DNA of 64,000 nt, from NCBI GenBank assembly GCA_949987565.1, contig OX465105.1:17448137-17512136 (forward strand). Reading direction: 5' to 3'. The translations under genes were made by a program, and so were the position numbers. The DNA comes from Luidia sarsii. Lineage: Eukaryota; Echinodermata; Asteroidea; Paxillosida; Luidiidae. The notes below the pieces were generated by a model. It was not told the DNA's origin and made no database searches. It worked only from the letters and a program-made list of their open reading frames with translations. Positions 58,001 through 64,000 of the stretch are shown piece after piece (the stretch's first letter is position 1; every line of letters begins with the position of its first letter).

Positions 58001-61000
58001 GAGAAAGGTCCTGTTGGCATCGAAACGTCAGGCCGTCCTAATGTTTGATATTCTTTATATAACGAAAGGACTGAATGATAAATCACTAGGAGATTGAGAG
58101 CTGGGTGGCTGTGGTTTGGAGCATCACCGTGCTAGGGATGGTGGTCAGCCCGTCTGATGACCTTGGCAAAAATCCCCGAGCCACTTACCATGAGGGTGAT
58201 CCCGTTGCCCCCTAAGCTGTCGGCTAGCAGCTTGGTGAGCTTGCTGTCCCTGTACGGGATGTGGCTGGACCTCTTCCTGTTGTCGCTCAGCGCCGAGATG
58301 CAGTTTCCTGCCGATATACAAACAAATAAAATAAAACACTACACAGCCTGAACGATATCATGTACGGAGGCCAATTTCATAGAGCTCCTTAAGCCCCAAA
58401 ATTTGCTTAAGCACATATTTAGTCATGATTCATAGGATGACTTGGCTAACCCAAGCTTAACTCTTGTTTAATGCTTTTGTCCAAAACAATCGACATTTTA
58501 TCGCAATGTAGTTTGTCATCCTGTTTAAACAAGGGAGATTTTCCTGCTTGGAAGATTTCCACCATCCACCCCAGGGTAAGACAGCGTGAAAAATCAACCG
58601 ACGACCATCACCGCAGCTCTTGAGCTCCCGCTCCCGCCAACCACCTCGGACGTTTTGTCCGAGCGCGATGAGCGGAGCTCTCGCGAGGAGTCGGGGACGT
58701 CCCCCTCCCGAAACTCACCCAGAGTCAGCAGGCTCTTGTTGATGTTGGTGGTCTCGGTCAGGAGCTCGCCGGTGTTGCCCAGCTCCTTGACCTTCTCGCT
58801 CCCGGCCAGGTCCACGAAGCTCAGCCGTCCATGCTTGGTGATGTACAGGCTCTCCTCCTCAGGATCAGGCTTCAGAGAAGAGAGAGAGAGAGATGAGCAG
58901 GTTGAGGGAAAGATGGTGGGGGGATAGAGATTAAAAAAAACCCACAGTCAATTACTTTTGGGTGCTGGCAAGGTACAGGGGTAAAACTAGTGAATGACAA
59001 AGTGATTTCCTGAAAATCACTTCAATTGTGCGACTGCGAGTGAGCGCTTATGCAACCGAGAGATTCACGGCAGGGGTACAGGTGTCCTTCAGTTTTTAGG
59101 GTTTTAACAGATAAATATTAGCAGTTTGAGATGTGTTTGACATTAAAAAATTTTTTTTTTTATAAAAATCACCATCAACATTTCCGTAAATCCGGAAATT
59201 TCCAGAAGTCTTTAACATCCCTGAAGGTAAAAACAAATCTCCAAAAAGGAGAGGGCCTGATGTTTCTATTCGAGGACAACCTTTCCCAAAGGCAAAAAGC
59301 ATTTTGGCCCAAACAGGACCTTACTCAAAGGCATAAAGCATTTTGGTCCAAACAAGACATTTTTCTCAAAGTCAAAAAAACAACAACACAACAACATTTA
59401 AATGAGACTTAAGGCTTTGCATGGTGGGTGAATCAATATAGGAAGGTTTGCGGTGAACACCATGTATCAGGTCTCTTAAAGGAAGAGGTATGGTTCTGAA
59501 AAGAACCTGAGGGTAACTCGACGTTTCGACCAGTATGCTCTGGCCGTCATCAGGAGAAATGTCTCCTGATGACGTCTCCTGATGATGGCCAGAGCATACT
59601 GGTCGAAACGTCGAGTTACCCTCAGGTTCTTTTCAGAACCATACCTCTTCCTTTAAGAGACCAGATACATGGTGTTCACCGCAAACCTTCCTATATTGAC
59701 AACAACATTTGGTCTACACAGGACCTTTCTCAAAGTCCAAACAAACCTTTTGGTCTCTTGTTCAAGTCACGCTACATTCAAATTTTCGTTGCCATTTTCA
59801 TCAATTGAATAATTAGTGGGGTTGAAAAATAGGTGCACCTTCATAGCACCTCATCTATAACCAAAGCTACATGTAGCTACCGGTACAAAGCTAAAGCAGC
59901 ACTTACTAGAAGTAAGACTACAAGGTATTTTTTCCCCCAAGCTGGTTGGGACCTGACTGAGAATGCACACATGTAAATAGAATGCCTACTTGTGAAAAGA
60001 CATATCTTTGGGCTATCTATCTAATCGTATGACCACTGGTACAGTTAGTCCGTACAGTACACAGGCCCACCACTTTTTGACACTAACAGTGCACAGTCAC
60101 AAAGGCAAGAGGTTCCTGAGCGGGCCTATTCAATAGTGCATGACACCTTTTGACAACGGCTGATCCCATCCGGCCTCTTTGTCAACGGTAATTAGCAATT
60201 TGCCGTGGAGACCAGCGGGCACACCGAATGGCAAAGCAAAAAAAAACTGAGGAGATTGATTTCTTTCTTCGACTTCTCTGACAGGAAGGCATCTGTTTTG
60301 CAAACGCAGGTTAAAAACAACAACGGGGCAGAAGAGATTTCTATTCAGACGGACTCGGCTGTCATGCTGCCTTCATAACGAGAGGGCATGGATAAATTAG
60401 CTGAGGTCATTAGCCGATTACTGGAAACCAAAGGAAGCCATATATATGAATGCAAGTCAAAGGGGAGGTCCCTGGCACCGGCCAAGCAGAGGCGTGGGCA
60501 AACATTGGTGCCTGTTACATGTAGGTGGTCTCTATCGAGGCATCAGCATTTTCAAGACCTAGCTGGCAAGATCCATCCATGCACCCAGAAGGTATGCATT
60601 TTACAAGTAAATCTCAAAATTTTGTGGGCCTGACGTTTCGATCCTAGCAGGACCTTTCTTAAAGGCCGAGAGTGGTCCTGCTAAGATCGAAACGTCAGGC
60701 CCAATACATTTTGAGATTTGCATTTGGGTAATTTTAGTCAGTAAGCAGTTTGCAACATTTTGTACCGGTATATCACTTAAATTCATTTTAAAAGTAGTGA
60801 TTTGAAAGTGAGTAACACCTGGCTAAATTGACCAAAATACGAGGGGATTCATTAGGCCTATCAAAAATTAGGAGGGCATGACAATTCGGTCCCAGCATGA
60901 CCTTTTTTCAAGGGCAGAACAGGCAGATCCAAGCAGGACCTTTCTCAAGGGGTGAAGAGAAAGCCTTTGAGAAAGGTCCTGCTAGGATAGAAACGGCAGG

Positions 61001-63871
61001 CCCCCCTCATTTTTGATATTTGCATTTTTGGTAATTTTAGTCAGTAAGCAGTTTAGCAACATTTTTGTGGGCATGTCAACTCTCTGAAAATGTTTTTCTT
61101 CGCAATTGTTGCTTTTACACTATTCAAATTTGACATTGTGCCGAAAGATTTGGATACAATATATTGAAATGATATCAGAAAAACCCCAGAAATGGCATGA
61201 ACAAATATTCTTGCTTTGATTCTCCAGTTTGTGAAAATGCAGACCAAAGTGCACAAAATAATGTAAAATTATAGAGTGGAAAGTTGGTGGTGTCACAAAG
61301 TTGAGCATGTCTCTGAAAAGACCTACATGTAAATAATGTACCAGCTCTTTTCATAGCCGTGCACCAATTCCAAAGAGATGGCTTAGAGTATGGTGTGACT
61401 GCCAACATTCCACTTTGTCTTTCCACCATGCAAACCTGTTCATGCAAAGTCTTATTGAACTTGTATATTCGTCGATCAGCCGAAATGTACAGCAAGGTTT
61501 AATGTTGGCAGTTGGCCCGTTGTCTGTTGCAGTTGCTTTGAAAGCTTTCAGGTGTACTGCACAAACTGATTACCGGTATTCTGTAAGAGCTCTCCATGAG
61601 CACAATGGCAGATAAAAGTGCAATTGGAAAAGAGTTCAACTGTCAATCATTGCCCTCTACAATTATAACATCTTAAAATTTAGTGGGCCTGACGTTTCGA
61701 TACTAGGATCGAAACGTCAGGCCCACTCAATTTTAAGATTTACATTTTGGTAATTTTAGTCAGTAAGCAGTTTGCAACATTTTTGTATATCACAATTATA
61801 ACATGTGTAAACCACTTCTACACAGCACATAAATCAACATGAGGGGCCCACGAGTCAGAATCCGGGTTAGCCCAACACCGGGCAGGTCCCATTAACACCA
61901 GGTACAGTGCCAGTGGCTCTACAACAACCCTAGCCAGGTACAATACTATCTCTGCTATCACATCTACGGGCGTCGTTAAGCTCAGGTGATGCAGTTTAGA
62001 GTGGACTTAATCAGCTAATTATTGAACTATCAGGGGCCTTGGGGAGTTTTGCGCCGGTTTTTTTTGGGGGGGGTTTTCCCCTTTGATCTCATTCAGGAGA
62101 TACTGAAGAGATCACACAGCTTTGCAAACTCATTATCACAGATTTATGACTTGATATGGCCTACTTGACACCGTCCCCCCAAAATAAAGAAGAAATAAAA
62201 ACATTGAGAGATTGAGAATAAAGTACGACAAACTACAGTATGACAAACTGGAAGGTTGTTTGTTTTGTTTTTACAAACGTGTACTCGAATGGTCTGTATC
62301 AGTTTGGGGAACGGTCCGTGTTGTAAACATCATTAAGCAATTCATGATTTCAACTAGAACCACACTGATAAACTATGAACTGGCAATATGAGTAGCACTG
62401 ATATTATATTGCTATTATGAGCAGTAGATGCGACACTATTGGGCAATGAATAGCACCTTCAGGTTCAAGCTTTCAGACTCACCACCAGCTGGGAAAAGTC
62501 CATTAGCTTGCATGTACATAGCAACAGCTACATTGTCAGATGTGATTGCATCTGATGACGCAGTTGTTGCTATGAAAGCTCACGCACACTAGTTAGTTGG
62601 TAATTGCTATCCTTAAAGCCCCTAGACAACATTGGTCGAGGTCAAAGAATAGCATCCATACGTTGTCTGATCCAACAAATGCATGAAATAGCACACCTGT
62701 GAAAATTTCAGCTCAGTCCGCCAACCGAGTCTTGAGAAAATTGTGAAAACCGCTTCATTTGTTTCGCGAAAAAGGAAGCATTCAACGCCGTCATGTTCCG
62801 AAAAATAGTTCAGATCTCGGTGAGACGTAAACGATTTCTTTTACTCTTTTCAGTGCGAGGTGTCTACTATAACCATCTTCAAACTGTAAAGTTTCATGTA
62901 AATCTGTGAACATTTCAATCTTAACAATGTTGTGTAAGGGCTTTAAAGCTGTTATCGTTCATCAGTTAGACTAAAATGGCTATCGTTAAACACATTCGGC
63001 GATTAGCACGACTGTGCGCCGATTCAGGGATGAAAGAGTATCGCAGAGTTCTCTGGAAGGCATTCATCAATGGGTGCTAACTGCTTACCATCTCGCTGTC
63101 TATCTGCAAGGAGACAATGGTGTGGCTCCGACTGGAGTACTCGTTGATGTTTGTGGTGGCAATTTGCCGCTGGCTCATGCCTACGGGAAGAAAAACAGAA
63201 GAAGAGAGAAATTTGAAGAAAAAACAAACCACCAAGGCGTTAACAACTCTACACGTTCCTCCCAGGCTGCCACGGGAAAAAAAGAAAGACAACAAAGTTC
63301 AGCTCAAGCCCTACTCAGTACTCACCTTCCTCCAGCACGGCTATGAGGTCGTCGATAGTTTCACAGTCCACCACAAAGAGGTTCTCGACGTAGAAGCCCT
63401 TGGCCTTGGACCAGCGGACAGGCAGTGAGTCCCTTCCCGACGGATTCAGAAGATCCTTCACCTAAAATTCACCAAAATACAACAACAACAACAAGTAGAA
63501 GATAAATGCAGAAGAAGAAACTGGGGGAAAAAAAATCACAACAAACGGAAAGTCTTTTTCCGCTATGCTGTAGCGGCGGAAAAGCCCCAAAACAGCCATG
63601 GGTTATTAAGACACTCGGAGAAAGAGATTTCTCACAGGGCTGGGAGCATGAATGCTGGTGGCTGGTAGGGGGGCTCGGCAGCAGGGAGGGCTGACCGACG
63701 CACCGTGAGCCTCTTGTGGCAATACCTCACCTGCTCATTGTAAATCTCCAGGTAGGAGGCGCTCAGCGTGAAGGTGATGTTGGGGCTGGACCGCTGGCGC
63801 AGGACCTCAAAGAGGTGGATGAAGGAGCGCTGTATCAGACCGTACTTGCTCTGGGGCGGCATGGGGGAATC
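49061..63871 (-). CDS. KIF12: KIF12-type kinesin, C-terminal 912 residues; motor start lies beyond the right edge
   Basis: Fourteen minus-strand exons in phase: 63731-63871, 63326-63461, 63089-63180, 58719-58869, 58189-58307, 56990-57094, 55858-56132, 54612-54818, 53621-53927, 52624-52922, 51659-51939, 50899-51195, 49857-50009, 49061-49236 (stop TAG). The motor part visible has [31 protein letters not shown], switch [11 protein letters not shown], switch [50 protein letters not shown]. These match human KIF12 closely ([27 protein letters not shown]-type). After a neck helix, [20 protein letters not shown] matches the KIF12 coiled coil. A long disordered Gln/Pro/Ser-rich tail follows (five exons), much longer than in human KIF12, closing with a short coiled coil ([20 protein letters not shown]) and a basic end (GKRR). 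It acts on microtubules. The P-loop is outside the window. Confidence 0.92.
49310..49725. repeat. 69-bp tandem array (about 6 copies)
   Basis: Unit includes GGTCATTGCATCCACAGCTG, TGACTGTGAATGGGTGCACT and GAATGGCCCACTGTATACAA. It starts about 75 bases upstream (gene sense) of the last KIF12 exon. As 69 is a multiple of three, frames on both strands stay open; not taken as coding. Confidence 0.93.
50420..50655. repeat. 14-bp tandem array (about 17 copies)
   Basis: Unit GGGATCAAATCATT with GATGAAATCACT variants, in the KIF12 intron between exons 50899-51195 and 49857-50009. The unit resembles the GATCGAAA core of FB-A (GGATCAAATCGC at 50392 follows an AAAGGCCATGCTAGGATC run), so it may have grown from an FB-A remnant. 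Confidence 0.9.
51290..51570. mobile_element. FB-B and FB-C fragments in a KIF12 intron
   Basis: 51290-51420 has GCGGTGACACCGTG, GAAAAGAGCCGTTAA and the GCAGAGTGTGCTCTG motif of FB-B. 51490-51570 has ACGGGTAAGAGAAG, AAGCATAAGCCCGAGCC of FB-C. Both are one-sided, without a full inverted partner. Confidence 0.65.
52050..52620. repeat. CT-rich simple repeat region
   Basis: About 570 bases of CTCT, CCCT, TTTC and CTGT units in the KIF12 intron between exons 52624-52922 and 51659-51939. Open frames here are Ser/Leu-rich low complexity and not coding. Confidence 0.92.
53405..53550 (-). mobile_element. Dispersed MITE-like repeat, minus orientation
   Basis: GGATTTCACAAAGCC, ACATCGTAACCC, CCGTATGGTTTCTGTGCATC and TTGCAATTCATCGTAAGTC match the complement of 38868-39015, including the GATGCACAGAAACCAT block that forms the core of the 45-bp minisatellite. 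Confidence 0.75.
54850..55175. repeat. About 90-bp tandem array, 4 copies
   Basis: Unit starts ATAGTGCGTGAGATTCCAAA and contains CTATTCATGGTGATGGTGGA and GTCATCAAAGGGTGCTGTTG. Copies are separated by A- or T-runs of varying length. It lies just upstream (gene sense) of KIF12 exon 54612-54818 and supplies that acceptor's T tract. Confidence 0.92.
56195..56345. mobile_element. FB-A foldback with outer end
   Basis: Begins GTGATATACAAAAATGTTGC and contains CTGACTAAAATTACCAAAAT, then the palindromic core TTTAGTGGGCCTGATGTTTC to GAAACGTCAGGCCCACTAAA. Followed by a GAATGAATGAAC/ACAAACAAA simple repeat to about 56560. Confidence 0.88.
57056..57475. repeat. 220-bp tandem duplication including the 5' part of a KIF12 exon
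   Basis: The block starting CAGACAGGCAGTACTGGGAC at 57058 recurs 220 bases later at 57278. It contains the splice acceptor and the first 39 bases of the exon 56990-57094 ([13 protein letters not shown]). The upstream (gene sense) copy lacks the rest of the exon and runs into intron sequence. It also lacks a 12-base stretch (AAGAACACGGGC region) in the pyrimidine side. This is a partial exon duplication, probably non-functional. Confidence 0.9.
57740..58045. repeat. Tandem expansion of the FB-A core (about 8 copies of 29 bp)
   Basis: Unit CCTTTGAGAAAGGTCCTGCT plus AGGATCTAA. The left end GGATGGCCTGATGTTTTGATCC and right end GGCATCGAAACGTCAGGCCG are the normal FB-A arms, so the array is an FB-A element whose hairpin centre was amplified. 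Confidence 0.93.
59405..59700. mobile_element. FB-B foldback with about 130-base near-perfect arms
   Basis: The left arm runs from ATATAGGAAGGTTTGCGGTG through GGTATGGTTCTGAAAAGAAC and CTCGACGTTTCGACCAGTAT to GTCATCAGGAGA. The right arm repeats this inverted from TCTCCTGATGATGGCCAGAG to CACCGCAAACCTTCCTATAT. The centre has a short GTCTCCTGATGAC duplication. Confidence 0.93.
60600..61065. mobile_element. Two FB-A elements
   Basis: 60600-60780: TTTTGTGGGCCTGACGTTTC to GAAACGTCAGGCCCAATACA, then GTAATTTTAGTCAGTAAGCA and GTTTGCAACATTTTGTAC. 60860-61065: a more diverged copy with GGAGGGCATGACAATTCGGT and AGAAACGGCAGGCCCCCCTC, same outer sequence. Confidence 0.85.
61670..61800. mobile_element. Shortened FB-A element
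   Basis: TTTAGTGGGCCTGACGTTTC joins almost directly to GGATCGAAACGTCAGGCCCA, so the hairpin centre is only a few bases; the outer right end (TTTTTGTATATCAC) is intact. Confidence 0.85.
62617..62942. mobile_element. 326-bp MITE with TTAA target sites, copy 2 (inverted)
   Basis: Starts AGCCCCTAGACAACATTG, ends CAATGTTGTGTAAGGGCT, flanked by TTAA at 62613-62616 and 62943-62946. The interior aligns to the reverse complement of 4418-4785 throughout (for example GTCTGATCCAACAAATGCAT, CCGCTTCATTTGTTTCGCGA), with about 40 bases missing where copy 1 has ATATTTCTGCCTAAAATG. Confidence 0.92.
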
Positions 63872-64000
63872 CTGCAGAGTAAAACACGGATTGGAGAAAA
63901 AAAACAAACATATTAAAGTTGGAAATAAGAGGACGGAGATCAATGTTCTTCTATGATTTATATATATTTTTTTTGTGCGCTGGCGTGTATCTTGAAAAAA

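Larger units (their letters stand above)
58870..63088 (-). other. KIF12: Large KIF12 intron (about 4.2 kb) filled with repeats
   Basis: Contains a dispersed repeat (59080-59230), a long FB-B palindrome (59405-59700), FB-A copies (60600-60780, 60860-61060, 61670-61800), an FB-B fragment (61270-61440) and the TTAA MITE (62617-62942). Between 59820-60600 and 61800-62600 I see no feature I can support. The flanking exon protein sequences are contiguous relative to KIF12 relatives, so no exon seems missing. Confidence 0.75.

Overview
This window is eukaryotic genomic DNA. Short GC-rich coding exons with GT-AG boundaries and consistent phases lie in AT-richer introns packed with minisatellites and short non-autonomous transposons. 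The gene set (single SETD1, KIF12, a hemopexin MMP, a SEA-domain membrane protein) and the repeat style suggest an invertebrate deuterostome (echinoderm, hemichordate or cephalochordate). That assignment is inference and the species cannot be fixed from the sequence alone.

Layout. (1) 1-6128, minus strand: the 3' part of a multi-exon gene I do not recognise, running off the left edge; its introns hold several tandem arrays. (2) 8006-23042, plus strand: a complete SETD1 (SET1/COMPASS H3K4 methyltransferase), 17 coding exons and about 2,030 residues, followed by a long repeat-rich 3' UTR to about 26.2 kb. One SETD1 intron has every sign of a U12-type AT-AC intron and another is GC-AG. (3) 27712-35348, plus strand: a predicted type II membrane protein of about 277 residues with a SEA domain, 7 exons. 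(4) 38588-44200, minus strand: a complete secreted matrix metalloproteinase, 8 exons and 643 residues. (5) 49061-63871, minus strand: the C-terminal 912 residues of a KIF12-type kinesin; the exons for the motor start and P-loop lie beyond the right edge.

The five genes share no evident pathway: chromatin, membrane/extracellular, matrix proteolysis and microtubule transport. Most of the rest is repeats: tandem arrays with units of 5, 14, 26, 29, 32, 45, 57, 67, 69, about 90 and 185 bp, and at least eight dispersed families. These include a TTAA-flanked MITE, foldback families here called FB-A, FB-B and FB-C, a CAGTGG-ended MITE and tRNA-derived SINE-like elements. Exons were joined by hand from splice sites, reading phase and family similarity; no search or transcript data were available.
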